Below are positions 47,633 through 57,188 of a DNA stretch of 57,188 nucleotides, one piece after another. The DNA lies in contig JABHXA010000016.1 of the NCBI GenBank assembly GCA_018657495.1, positions 1 through 57,188 of the forward strand. The letters run 5' to 3'. The position numbers and the translations under genes were made by a program. Source of the stretch: Fidelibacterota bacterium. Its GTDB lineage: Bacteria > Fidelibacterota > Marinisomatia > SCGC-AAA003-L08 > JACNLC01. The notes below the pieces were generated by a model. That model worked only from the letters and a program-made list of their open reading frames with translations, ran no database searches and was not told the DNA's origin. Within the stretch, counting starts at the first letter, position 1; every line of letters begins with the position of its first letter.

Positions 47633-49027
47633 ATGTATTCTATACAAATCATTGATGACGATAAAAATGTACTATCAGCTTTAGGAGATTTTTTTAAAGA
47701 AGAGTTGTACGAAGTTTTCCAATATGAATCCGGAGAAATGGCGCTGGAAAACTTAAATCAGGATTTACCCAATGTAATCCTGCTTGATTTGAAACTGCCT
47801 GGATTGGATGGTTTTTCAATTCTGGAGGAAATAAAAAAGCAAAATCCAGAAATACAGGTCATCATTATCACCGGTACCGTGGATATCAATACAGCTGTAA
47901 AAGCCATGAAATTGGGTGCAATGGATTATGTAACCAAACCGTTTAATCTGGATGAGGTCAGTGTGCTGGTTGAGAAAGCGGTACAAACGCAGCAGAGTTT
48001 TGAGCATCTGGCATTATTACGCAAGAAACAGGAGCATTCCTTTTCAGATATAATCGGCAGCAGTCGGGCAATGAAGGATGTATTCTCAACGATTCAACAG
48101 ATTGCGCTTTCATCGCGAACTTCAGTTCTTATTACAGGCGAGACTGGAACCGGGAAAGAGTTGGTTGCTCGTGCCATCCACCATAGCAGCGATCGATCCC
48201 AGAAACCATTTGTGGAAGTAAATTGTTCAGCCTTTAATGAAAACCTTCTTGAGTCCGAACTGTTTGGTTATGAACCGGGTGCATTCACCGGGGCGCGAAC
48301 CAGGAAAAAGGGATTATTGGAAATGGCCCATGGCGGGACATTCTTTCTTGATGAGATTGGTGAAATGGAGCTATCCCTGCAATCAAAGATTTTGAAAGTA
48401 ATTGAAGAGAAATCACTTAGAAGAATTGGCGGTGTAAAAGAGATAAATATTGATACTCGCATTATTAGCGCCACATCAAAGGATCTCATTGATGAGGTCT
48501 CGAACAATAATTTCAGGAAGGACCTTTTTTATCGATTGAATGTGGCAAGGGTTGAGTTACCACCGTTAAAAAATAGAGACGAGGATATACTCCAGCTTGC
48601 CATCCATTTCATCAAACAATACAATCTTGAATTCAAGAAAAATGTCACCGGTTTGGATACCGAAGTAATGAATGTTCTAATGAGGCATGATTGGCCGGGA
48701 AATGTTAGAGAATTGCGGAATGTAATTGAACGGGCAATGTTGTATCAAAAAGGACAGGTCCTTGGTTTAGAGGATATCAGTATTATGAATGCTCCTCTGA
48801 AGCGAATTGATACAAATGAGAACAGTGATGAAATAAAACAAGGCAGAGGCATTGTCACACTGGATATTCTAAGTGGTGAATTCAGCCTGGTGGAAAGTGA
48901 GAAAAGCATCTATAATAAGGCATTGGAAGTCTCAGGCGGTGTACAAAGCAAAGCAGCGGATTTGCTTGGTATATCCCGTCAAAGAATAAACTATAAACTG
49001 AAAACATTGGGTCTGCTTGGGGATTAG
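47633..49027 (+). CDS. Sigma54-dependent response regulator (NtrC family)
   Basis: A 464-residue transcription activator. The receiver domain (1-120) has the phospho-acceptor D52 ([11 protein letters not shown]) and the switch lysine in YVTKPFN. The AAA+ domain has Walker A GETGTGKE (169-176), the sigma54-contacting GAFTGA loop (216-221, inside [11 protein letters not shown]), FFLDEIGEM and the R-finger region [16 protein letters not shown] Fis-type helix-turn-helix ([17 protein letters not shown]) closes it. It should drive RpoN promoters. The kinase is not adjacent, but a kinase-like protein of unusual design follows. Confidence 0.93.
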   Translation: MYSIQIIDDDKNVLSALGDFFKEELYEVFQYESGEMALENLNQDLPNVILLDLKLPGLDGFSILEEIKKQNPEIQVIIITGTVDINTAVKAMKLGAMDYVTKPFNLDEVSVLVEKAVQTQQSFEHLALLRKKQEHSFSDIIGSSRAMKDVFSTIQQIALSSRTSVLITGETGTGKELVARAIHHSSDRSQKPFVEVNCSAFNENLLESELFGYEPGAFTGARTRKKGLLEMAHGGTFFLDEIGEMELSLQSKILKVIEEKSLRRIGGVKEINIDTRIISATSKDLIDEVSNNNFRKDLFYRLNVARVELPPLKNRDEDILQLAIHFIKQYNLEFKKNVTGLDTEVMNVLMRHDWPGNVRELRNVIERAMLYQKGQVLGLEDISIMNAPLKRIDTNENSDEIKQGRGIVTLDILSGEFSLVESEKSIYNKALEVSGGVQSKAADLLGISRQRINYKLKTLGLLGD

Positions 49028-49065
49028 TCAATCCTTTTCACCTGCATAATTATTATTAATAACAT

Positions 49066-49764
49066 ATGAAAGAAATCAATTCGATTACTGAAAAATTATC
49101 TCAGTATTCACGTCTGGCAGCCTACCAGGAATCATCCCATACCATAAATAATTTACTTACATCTGCAAAAATTCATGTGACTATGTCAAAGAGATACCTT
49201 GAGAAAGGCAATCAAGAGGCTACCATTGAACGATTAGGGAAAATAGATCAATCATTAGACAATCTGGTAAGATTCAGCAATGAAATTTCAGGACATATCA
49301 GCATTCCCACAGAATCCTCAAAAAATGACATTCAAAAACTCATTCAAGATTCAGTGGAGATTGCAACGTCATTGTTTAAAGGATTTGAATTTTCGGTAGA
49401 TTTTGATTTTGATGAGTTTGGTAAAGATATTGATATCGATCCATCACTGATTCAAGTTTTGATTATATCGTTTCTTGCAACAGGAAAAAGAATGTATAAC
49501 TCCTGTGATTATATATTCAATACAAAATGGAACGATGATAGAACTCAACTTAAAATCACCGGCATTACTACCAATATTGGTGAGTTAAATCCGATATCAG
49601 AAGACTCACTACTAGCTCGGAGTTCGGGATCGGATATAGGTGAGATACCGCTGTCAACGATGAAACGAATTATTCAAACACAATTTAAACATGTAAATCT
49701 GCAAATACCTGAGATTGATAAACATGAATTTATCCTTGTATTAAATCTATCGCCGCTTCAATGA
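49066..49764 (+). CDS. Degenerate histidine-kinase-like protein, possible phosphotransferase
   Basis: A 232-residue soluble protein with no recognised family name. Residues 15-70 look like a DHp helical hairpin with an H-box-like ESSHTINNLLTSAKI (H25), where the residue after the His is Thr, not the Glu/Asp needed for autophosphorylation, and N29 is kept. Residues 105-232 resemble a GHKL domain in layout (IDPSLIQVLIISFLA where the N-box should be), but the N-box Asn, DxGxG and GxGLGL motifs are absent. This is the design of Spo0B or ChpT, not of a kinase. It begins 38 bases after the sigma54 regulator gene. Confidence 0.5.
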   Translation: MKEINSITEKLSQYSRLAAYQESSHTINNLLTSAKIHVTMSKRYLEKGNQEATIERLGKIDQSLDNLVRFSNEISGHISIPTESSKNDIQKLIQDSVEIATSLFKGFEFSVDFDFDEFGKDIDIDPSLIQVLIISFLATGKRMYNSCDYIFNTKWNDDRTQLKITGITTNIGELNPISEDSLLARSSGSDIGEIPLSTMKRIIQTQFKHVNLQIPEIDKHEFILVLNLSPLQ

Positions 49765-49793
49765 TATCAAATTCAAATCAAAGATAGTACAAG

Positions 49794-50213
49794 ATGGATT
49801 GCCCGGTTTGCAAAAATCCCATGATTGCCCTTGAACTAAAACAAGTGGAGATTGATAACTGTTTTGAATGCGGTGGCATCTGGTTGGATGCCGGTGAGTT
49901 GGAAATTCTATTGAATGAGAATGATACAGTTGACTCATTTTTGAAATCCTTTTCAACTGCTAATAAAACGATGGAAAAAACGCGGCGATGTCCTATCTGT
50001 CTAAAAAAAATGAAAAAGATTTATGTGAGCGATGAAAAAGATTTGATCATCGATGAATGTGGTTCAAATCACGGTATTTGGTTTGATAAAGGGGAATTAT
50101 CACAGGTAATCAGACAATGCGATGGTGAATATTCTCAGCTTGCAGCATTATTAAAAGATATATTTCAGCATGATCACAAAATTCATAAGCCCCCCTCAGA
50201 AAATATTAAATAG
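49794..50213 (+). CDS. Zinc-ribbon (zf-TFIIB family) protein
   Basis: A 139-residue cytoplasmic protein with two zinc-ribbon repeats. The first is MDCPVCKNPM, then CFECGGIWLDAGELE; the second is CPICLKKM, then ECGSNHGIWFDKGELS. These are zf-TFIIB-type modules (CxxC pairs followed by GxWxDxGEL); the second lacks one Cys of its latter pair. Function in the family is unknown. It precedes LemA and M48 genes by ten bases and about 680 bases, and a membrane-protein quality-control theme is suggested by these neighbours. Confidence 0.8.
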   Translation: MDCPVCKNPMIALELKQVEIDNCFECGGIWLDAGELEILLNENDTVDSFLKSFSTANKTMEKTRRCPICLKKMKKIYVSDEKDLIIDECGSNHGIWFDKGELSQVIRQCDGEYSQLAALLKDIFQHDHKIHKPPSENIK

Positions 50214-50222
50214 GAGTAAATA

Positions 50223-50774
50223 ATGGTTGGTATCATATTACTGGTTATTCTTGTCATCGTTGTTTTTTATGTGATAGGATTATATAATTCGCTTATCCGG
50301 TTAAAGAATCAGGTTGGCAATGGCTGGTCTCAAATTGATGTTCAATTGAAAAGACGCCATGATTTAATCCCGAATCTTATCGAAACCTGCAAGGGTTACA
50401 TGAAACATGAAAAAGAAACACTTGAAAATATCACAAATGCCAGGAGTAATGCCATGGGAGCTGATTCGATTTCGGACAAATCTTCGGCGGAAGGCGCCCT
50501 GAGCGGATCGATTAGCAAATTTATGCTTGTGGTGGAAAATTATCCTGATTTAAAAGCAAATGCCAATTTCATCAGTCTGCAGGAGGAACTGAGTTCTACT
50601 GAAAATAAAATTGCCTTTTCCCGGCAGAATTATAATGATCAGGTATTATTCTTTAACAATAAAATTGAAATGTTTCCCAGTAATATTATCGCCGGCTCTT
50701 TCAATTTCAAGCAGGCTGATTTCTTTGAGATTGAGGATAAAACTGAACGGGATGTACCAAAGGTAAAATTTTAG
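50223..50774 (+). CDS. LemA family protein
   Basis: A 183-residue LemA protein. An N-terminal membrane helix (about 2-20) leads to the conserved YNSLIRLKNQV and WSQIDVQLKRRHDLIPNLIE. The end has ENKIAFSRQNYNDQVLFFNNKIEMFPSNIIA. These features are diagnostic. LemA proteins are anchored with most of the chain outside the cytoplasm, and their role is not settled. They often lie next to M48 peptidases, as here. Confidence 0.93.
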   Translation: MVGIILLVILVIVVFYVIGLYNSLIRLKNQVGNGWSQIDVQLKRRHDLIPNLIETCKGYMKHEKETLENITNARSNAMGADSISDKSSAEGALSGSISKFMLVVENYPDLKANANFISLQEELSSTENKIAFSRQNYNDQVLFFNNKIEMFPSNIIAGSFNFKQADFFEIEDKTERDVPKVKF

Positions 50775-50894
50775 AAAATACATTCTCCCGAAGCTTGAAT
50801 CGAACCTATCAAATCGGACTATCAATTATTGAACGGCAGGAGAGTTGATGAAAAGGGGTTTGGCCTTCATCAGCATGCCTAAACTAAATAAATC

Positions 50895-52316
50895 ATGTTT
50901 GAATTAATACAAGCCAATAAGAAAAAATCAGTAATCCTGTTTCTGCTCATGGGTTTATTCCTCATTGCCCTGGGATATTTTATTGGAGCTGCAATGTTTC
51001 CACCAAACGGAGGAGTAATTGGCGCAGTAGGTGCTGTATTTATTTGGCTATTCCTTTCTTCTATCAGTTACTTTTCAGGCGATAAGATATTGCTCATGTC
51101 CAGCGGTGCTAAAGAAGTGACTCATGACATTCATCCAATGCTCTTCAATATTGTTGAGGAAATGAAAATTGCTTCCGGTCTGTCGTCCATGCCAAAAATA
51201 TATATCATTGACAATCCTGCCCCAAACGCATTTGCAACAGGAGTAAAACCAGAGCGATGTGCTGTTGCCGTAACTGCAGGATTATTAAATCAATTGAATC
51301 GCGATGAACTTCAGGGTGTCATTGCCCATGAGATATCTCATATTTTGAATAGGGATGTATTGTTCATGACCATGTCAGGGATAATGCTGGGGAGCATCGT
51401 GTTAATCTCTCACACATTTTTTCGGAGTATGTTATATGGCGGTGGGCGACGATTTCGCTCAAGCAAGTCATCACAGGGAGCGGGCCAGGCTCAGGCTGTT
51501 ATCATGATTGTGGCAGTGCTACTGGCGATTCTTGCACCTATAGTTGCACGGATAATATACTTTGCTATCTCAAGGAAAAGAGAATATCTAGCCGATGCTT
51601 CGGCAGCAAGACTAACGCGGTATCCTGATGGTTTGGCCTCGGCATTGGAAAAAATTTCTGCCAATACGCACGACCTGAAATCAGCGAATAAAGTGACTGC
51701 TCCAATGTATATCCTCAATCCGCTAAAGGATAAAGGTCAAATGTTATCCAATCTCTCCAGCACGCATCCACCGATCACCAAACGAATACAGATTCTGAGA
51801 AAAATGTCTCATGGCGCAGGATTTGATCAATACCAGGAAGCGTTCTCGGAGGTGACTGGCAAGGTGAGTCCGGTCGTCCCGGTTTCTGAACTGAACTCAA
51901 ATGATGATTTCTCTATACGGGAGAAATCTGCTGATCTGCCAGGTGAATCAAAAAAATCTCAAAAAAGAGATTTGAATGATTTGATGCGGGCTGTGAATAA
52001 TTATGCTTTTCTTACCTGTATCTGTGGTTTAAAATTCAAGATTCCACCAAATTACACAAACTCTGATATAACCTGTCCCAGATGTGAAAATATCATGATT
52101 GTGCCATTGTTGGATTTTTTATCACCGGAAGCAATAAATCAAATTAAACAGGATAAAAGTAAAGAAAAAGATGAGAGCCAGCAGGTATATAATCGAAGTC
52201 ATGGCGGCTGGCACACCTTTAATTGCAATTGCGGCCATCGCATTCAGTTGTCACCGGCGTTTGCCACTGACAGGATAACCTGTAAACGATGCGAGCGTGT
52301 GATTCAGATTAAGTGA
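50895..52316 (+). CDS. M48 (HtpX-like) membrane zinc protease with C-terminal zinc ribbons
   Basis: A 473-residue integral-membrane metalloprotease. N-terminal membrane helices (about 12-34, 38-58), the active site HEISH (145-149) and later membrane helices around 160-175 and 200-225 flank EYLADASAARLTRYP, whose Glu is the third zinc ligand. Residues 330-473 are an unusual extension: two cysteine-rich modules, CICGLKFKIPPNYTNSDITC with CPRC, and CNCGHRIQLSPAFATDRITC with CKRC. HtpX-type enzymes degrade misfolded membrane proteins. Plain HtpX ends before this extension, so the zinc ribbons may be a regulatory or substrate-binding part. Confidence 0.88.
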   Translation: MFELIQANKKKSVILFLLMGLFLIALGYFIGAAMFPPNGGVIGAVGAVFIWLFLSSISYFSGDKILLMSSGAKEVTHDIHPMLFNIVEEMKIASGLSSMPKIYIIDNPAPNAFATGVKPERCAVAVTAGLLNQLNRDELQGVIAHEISHILNRDVLFMTMSGIMLGSIVLISHTFFRSMLYGGGRRFRSSKSSQGAGQAQAVIMIVAVLLAILAPIVARIIYFAISRKREYLADASAARLTRYPDGLASALEKISANTHDLKSANKVTAPMYILNPLKDKGQMLSNLSSTHPPITKRIQILRKMSHGAGFDQYQEAFSEVTGKVSPVVPVSELNSNDDFSIREKSADLPGESKKSQKRDLNDLMRAVNNYAFLTCICGLKFKIPPNYTNSDITCPRCENIMIVPLLDFLSPEAINQIKQDKSKEKDESQQVYNRSHGGWHTFNCNCGHRIQLSPAFATDRITCKRCERVIQIK

Positions 52317-52395
52317 TATGATATTATCAATTTGCTGATTCAGCAGGATTCATTTGATAGTAAAATAATAGAATGATCTGATTAAATAAATAGAA

Positions 52396-52433
52396 AAACC
52401 CCAACCGCATATAATGCAGTTGGGGTTTCTTTT
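52396..52433. terminator. Bidirectional terminator between convergent genes
   Basis: AAACCCCAAC (52396-52405) pairs with GTTGGGGTTT (52419-52428), with an added GCA/TGC pairing inside. On both strands the stem is followed by a T-rich run. It sits between the M48 gene (plus) and the giant secreted-protein gene (minus), serving both. Confidence 0.88.
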
Positions 52434-55400
52434 AGCTTGGATGTAGATAAAATCTATTTAAGCAGTATAACCTTTTGAGTTGTGACAAATTCTTCATTTG
52501 CAGAGTTTGCTTTCATCATCACAAAATAAAGTCCACTTGAGAAACCATTAGCATCAAACTCAACAGCATAATTACCAGCAATTTGTTGAGAATTGGAGTT
52601 TATTAACTCAGCAACTTCCCGACCGGCAATATCATAGACATACAGTGAAACAGATGCATCAATCGGTAATGAGTATGATATAGTTGTTGTTGGATTGAAT
52701 GGATTTGGATAAGCTGAATTCAAAACGAATGTCTCAGGAATTTCAGCTCGATCAGCAAAACTATGATAGTTTCCTTTTGTGAGACCACTGCCGCCAAAAT
52801 AGCTGTCCAGAACCAATATGCATTCTTTTTCAACTTTTACTTCCCTGGCAAGGAATGCGCCTGTGGCATTTACTTCTTTTTTTAGTTCAATCTTGCCATT
52901 TGGCGCATATATTGTCCCAAAGAAATCAGATTTTTCTTCAATCTTAGCAGCATGATCATGATCACTTAAAATATAGAATATGATATCAGATGCACCAATT
53001 GATGAATCAGCATCAGGTCCTACATAAGAATTCTTCTTGGCTTCAAGTTTATGTTCAATGCGGATTTCCGTGGCATCAGCCATGATTAATTCAGCATTTT
53101 TCTTCAGCTTTAACTCATTCAGATTGTATACCCCGCCAGTGAGCAGTAAGACGCCATTATCTTTCACTTCAACTTTATGATAATCACCTGGTTCAAGTAC
53201 AAGATAGTTGTTCTTCTGAACCGTAACATTTTCATCACCTGCAGGAGCAGATTTAAATGGAGGCATTGTTGAGAATAATGGGAAATCTACGGGCGAGTAT
53301 TCCTGTCCAAGAATGTACCCTTGATTATCAAGTTCATTGTAATGGGCGTCACCACCAATTTCAGTATCTTCCTTGATCTCAATTCCATTTGCCTTTATTG
53401 AATAACCAGATGCAGTTACGATATCTTTGTCAAGCTTTAATTCGTAATCCCAGTCGTCTCCACCACCGTGGTCATCGCCACCGCCATGATCATCACCACC
53501 ATCGTAGTCATATTCCATCATTTCATTTACAAGAATATTACCTGACAATACCTGGGTTTCCTTTTTAATTTCAATCTCTTCACTGGCAAATACCATGGCA
53601 CCGGCAAGATCAGCTTCAACATTTACAATAACGGTAAATTCGTAATCAACTGTACCGCCGCATCCATCATCTGCAGTCAATGTTACCACGGTAAAACCAA
53701 GGTCAACAGCAGTAAAGGTTAATAACGATCCGGCAAGAGTAACATCAGCTGCACCAGCATCGGAGTTGGTCATTGATAGACTCAGGCTATGACCATCTGC
53801 ATCAGTAAATACACCGGATACATCAGCATCAAATGAAAGTACACTGCTTCCGTATGAAAGGGTTTGGTCACCAAGCGGATTGGCTACTTCAGGATCAGTA
53901 TTGTAAACTTCTACAGTTCTAACCATTGAAGATGTATTGTTACTTTCATCAGTTGCAGTATAAGTAATTTCGTAAAATCCAAGTGTACTGGTATCAACTG
54001 AACCGGCTGCTTCAACAAGAGGATCAGCATCGCAATCATCTGTTGCGGTAGCACCAGGATCAGTGAATGTACCCAGACAGGCAACCTGCATAGGATTATC
54101 ACCAGCCATTGTTAGTTCTGGATCAACGACATCAGCCTCGACCATAACAACCATATCATCAGAATCAGATGCACCATAAATATCAGTAACTGTGAGCGTT
54201 AATGTATGACTTCCAGCTGGAAATGACAGTAATGGACTCATATCGCTTGAAGATCCAAATGAACCTGTCCAGCTATATGTAAGAGCATCACCATCAGTAT
54301 CGCTTGAACCACTGCCTTCTACAGTAACATCCTGATTGCCAAGTACACAGTCAAATGACTGATCGTCACCGGCATCAGCTACTGGAGCCACATTAACAAC
54401 TTCAACAATCCTTGAAACGGAGACGTCATTTCCGCTGGCATCAGTGGCTGTATAGGTCACCGTATATGTTCCTGGGGTTTCAACATCAACGGTTCCGGAT
54501 GTAGTAATTACTGGTGCAGCATCACAATCATCAGATGCAGTTGCACCTTGATCGGTATAAACAGTGTGAACATCAATTACAACGTTACCAGAGCCAACTA
54601 AGGCTATTGCCGGTGGAGCTGAATCTCCAACAATTGTTAGAACCATATCATCACTTGCCTGTCCGCCATTTCCGTCATCGACGCTGAGGGTGACAGTATG
54701 AGTTCCGATAGGAAATACTACAGTTGGGCTAACGCCTGAAGCAGATCCAGATGTCCATGTCCAACTATATGTTAGGGCATCATTATCTACATCACTTGAG
54801 CCACCACCATCTAAGGTGACGGACTGACTGCTTACCACGCAATCAAATGACTGGTCGCCACCAGCATCAGCAACAGGTGCTGAATTTGGATTTAGATTAC
54901 CAAATACCAGTGAAATCTCAGTAGGTGTCAATGCTCTATTGTAGATAGATATATCATCTAGTGCGCCGACAAATCCTGTGTGATAATATGTATTCCATCT
55001 ACCAAAAGTTAGCGCATCACCACTTGTATACGGTGTAATTGCAACATTTGCCTGGGCAACCAAAACTCCGTCAACATAAAGCTTAGAAACACTGCCATCA
55101 TAGGTACCAACCATATGATACCATTGGTTTTCTGAAATTACACCATTTACACCATTATATGCCTGGGCAGTACCATTTGAGCTATAAGCTTGATTGAGAT
55201 GATGCCCTGAATTGTGTATCCACATTCCATAGTTACGGGTACTATTTTCACCTTTACCAACGAGACGCATCCAATCATTTACACCATTGCTCTGAGAATT
55301 AAACCACAGGCTTACGGTATAGTTTTGTAATCTTAAGTCAGCAGCATCAGGTACTGAAATTCTGTTTGAACCGTTAAATTGAAAGGCATCGCCTGAGATA

Positions 55401-56513
55401 CCAGCGACATAAGTCACTGTTCCAGAGCCTGTTGATGAACCATCATGACCAGCTCCAGAAGCATCATCGGCATTGCCATCGGCTGGCCAGTAACCAACAA
55501 GACCATCAGTTGGGAAATCAACATCTGTAACGGTAACAGACATTTGATCGGTAGCTGTTTCACCATTTCCATCATCTACTGTCAAAGTAACTGTGTGGGT
55601 ACCGGCAAAAAGTGATACCGTTGGAGATACACCTAAAGCAGTCCCAAAAGGTCCGCTCCAGGAATATGTCAAACTATCAAAGTCAGGATCATCAGAGGCT
55701 GAGCCATCCAATGTCACATCTGTACCACCTCCTGAAGCAAGGGCTGTTTGATCCGCACCAGCATCAGCAACTGGAGCTTGATTTAATGGCATAAGAACAT
55801 CAACGATTACATCGTCTGTTGCAGAGCCACTGACACTATCATCTACAGTTAAGGTAAAGGTATAAGCTGAACCAGCATTTAATGTCGTGCTGAAAGAAGC
55901 GGCTGTGGATACCACATTGCCATTTAATTCCCAGCTATAGGTTATTGAGTCATTATCCGGATCAGAAGAATCTGAACCATCAAGGGTAACATTTGCAGTA
56001 AGGGCAGTTGCCTGTATGGTTTGGTCTGCGCCTGCGTCAGCGACTGGTAATGCATTTGGTGGTAATGGGCACCATGTAGCAGAACTGGCATTTTGTGAAT
56101 TTGTTACTGTAGTGCCATTTCCGCTATCCACAACCTGGTTGGTCATGTTATAAAAAGTGTTATCAAGAATTTGGGTATTGTTGACACCACCATGGACGTG
56201 AATTCCATTCGTACCTTCAGCAAAACTACTGTTTTTAACAGTACATCCACTACTGCTTGCATGGATTCGAACACCTACATTTTTACCACAGGTTTCCAAA
56301 CCATCAACGGTTATATTGGCAGAGCCAGCTATATCTACAGCCATACCACCTGATCCAACGACGTTTTGACCGACAATATTTACAGTATTACAATAATAAA
56401 GTGTTACTGCGGTTCCAGCATCATCAATATTAAAGGTATTTGGTTGAAGGGTATAATTTGTAAAGGATTTTAAGTACATCCCATGCAATGATCCTGTCAT
56501 GTCATTCCCTGAG

Positions 56514-56634
56514 ATACTAGCAGGTGAGTGATAACCACCATAAAAACCAATGGCTGTTGCACCAGAGTTTTGAATATTGTTATTGTCAATCACCATACCG
56601 GCGTTGCTAGCATGCTGTGTAAAATAGATAGCAT
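56514..56634 (-). repeat. Internal direct repeat, copy A (beta-helix module)
   Basis: This 121-base segment is highly similar to 56991-57111, offset by exactly 477 bases (159 codons). Both encode the same beta-helix rungs (AIYFTQHASNAG then NNNIQN). A recent in-frame duplication of a larger unit is likely. Confidence 0.85.
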
Positions 56635-56990
56635 GGCTTGAAGAATTGCTCAAATCGTTTCCAGTGAAAGATGTATTTGGATTACCACCACCCTTGATAG
56701 CATGGCTAAAACCAGATAGGTTATTATTACTGATTGTACAATTTGAGCTATTGTAAATGTTCAGACCTGTTTTAGTACTTCTGTCAACGCTGCTATCAAA
56801 CATGGTTGTGAAATCCCAACCATCAATTGTGATATAACGACTACTGCTCAATGTAATAACTGACTCAGTGTGGTTTGCAAAAGTATTGCTATTTGGACCA
56901 GATGAACCTGGAGGAGATAGTGTCATTGGGCTTGAATGAATACTGTGTAAATACATTCCGTGTGTAGAACCTGTCAAATCATTTCCATCA

Positions 56991-57111
56991 ATACTGGCAG
57001 GTGTATTGTATCCACCATAAAAACCAATAGCTGTAGCAGCACAGTTTTGAATATTGTTATTGTCAATCACCATACCGGCGTTGCTGGCATGCTGTGTAAA
57101 ATATATAGCAT
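56991..57111 (-). repeat. Internal direct repeat, copy B, ending at the IS boundary
   Basis: Partner of copy A. The similarity to copy A ends at the shared ATGCT (reading along the gene), which is immediately next to the TGGACTTCC end of the presumed insertion sequence at 57112. This comparison gives the insertion point to the base. Confidence 0.85.
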
Positions 57112-57188
57112 TGGACTTCCTACAAAAAACTGGACACTCAAAGAAGTCATGCTGCTTTTTTGTTTAGTTGATTTCTGTATTTCATGAG
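57112..57188 (-). mobile_element. Right end of a probable IS3-family insertion sequence
   Basis: From 57112 the sequence leaves the beta-helix repeat and begins TGGACTTCCTACAAAAAACT, continuing GGACACTC. The TG terminus and the AAAA-A-CTGGACAC pattern are typical of IS3-family ends. On the minus strand a short open frame ends at 57147, 35 bases before the IS end, as IS3 transposase genes do. Only this end is in the window, so the second inverted repeat and any target duplication cannot be checked. Confidence 0.6.
57147..57188 (-). CDS. Possible C-terminal end of the IS transposase
   Basis: Minus-strand frame entering from the window edge, reading LMKYRNQLNKKAA and stopping with TGA at 57149-57147. 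The basic, polar tail close to the IS right end fits OrfB of the IS3 family. With 13 residues visible, identity rests on position and is not shown by motifs. Confidence 0.35.
   Translation of the reverse strand, partial: LMKYRNQLNKKAA

Larger units (their letters stand above)
52454..57111 (-). pseudogene. Giant secreted beta-helix/PKD/LamG protein with type IX sorting tail, cut at its 5' end
   Basis: An open frame of more than 1539 residues; numbers count from the first in-frame ATG at 57073. Residues 1-340 are right-handed beta-helix repeats (NNNIQNSGATAIGFYGG). PKD domains follow at about 342-520 (PVADAGADQT), a LamG/concanavalin domain at 524-720 (GLVGYWPADGNADD), further PKD and HYR-like modules to about 1140, a Gly/Asp/His spacer near 1194 and a beta-solenoid part. 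The type IX sorting tail (YPNPFNPTT, end TQKVILLK) starts at about 1455. No signal peptide is in the window. Reading frame homology to its own internal repeat stops exactly at 57111, where an IS-like end begins, so the gene is truncated or interrupted here. Confidence 0.85.

Overview
The window looks like a stretch of chromosome from an AT-rich, Gram-negative bacterium of the FCB superphylum. The best guess is Candidatus Marinimicrobia (Neomarinimicrobiota) or a close relative. The pointers are C-terminal type IX secretion sorting domains (a YPNPFNP-type motif) at both window edges, a PorV/PorQ-like outer-membrane protein, dockerin-like Ca-binding tails (DVNDDGELNILD) on secreted enzymes, a long FCB-style SecA, and a GH97 enzyme. 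The taxonomic call is inference; no rRNA, tRNA or CRISPR was seen.

Layout. 1-93: tail of a secreted protein, followed by a terminator. 306-10076: a dense plus-strand run of parA, parB, a membrane M23 peptidase, a bactofilin and a complete F1Fo ATP synthase set (atpZ, a small membrane protein, atpB, E, F, H, A, G, D, C), mostly overlapping or nearly abutting. A LysM lipoprotein and a strong terminator follow. 10964-17485 (minus): a heavy-metal efflux operon made of a small secreted His/Cys protein, TolC-like, periplasmic adaptor and RND pump genes, with a PII-like protein at the 3' end. 17790-20492: two GH18 chitinase-like proteins with dockerin-like tails. 20617-24928 (minus): a PorV/PorQ-like protein, then priA translationally coupled to a peptidase-MA-like membrane protease. 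25079-28556: a CotH/lamin-tail/dockerin protein, an M15 carboxypeptidase and a DUF503 protein.

29033-35870 (plus) holds a group 3b-type NAD(P)-linked [NiFe] hydrogenase (hydB-G-D-A). Next comes a maturation protease whose gene overlaps a response regulator, a six-TM histidine kinase and a tandem-ACT protein, so hydrogenase maturation and a signalling system appear to share one transcript. 35882-45115 is a minus-strand housekeeping and mixed region: methyltransferase, beta-barrel protein, enolase-superfamily protein, second methyltransferase, PAS-HD-GYP protein, PLP sulfur-amino-acid enzyme and secA.

45480-52316 (plus) holds a GH97 lipoprotein, a sigma54-dependent response regulator followed by a protein that looks like a kinase-dead histidine-kinase derivative (possible Spo0B/ChpT-like phosphotransferase), and a zinc-ribbon/LemA/M48 group. 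52454-57111 (minus) is a giant secreted beta-helix/PKD/LamG protein with a type IX sorting tail. It is cut at its 5' side by what appears to be the right end of an IS3-family insertion sequence (57112-57188).

The observations most worth following are the protease/two-component/ACT operon beside the hydrogenase, the degenerate kinase next to the sigma54 regulator, the PII-like protein lacking the T-loop tyrosine beside the metal pump, the parAB-M23-bactofilin linkage, and several perfect inverted repeats in or near the hydrogenase locus.
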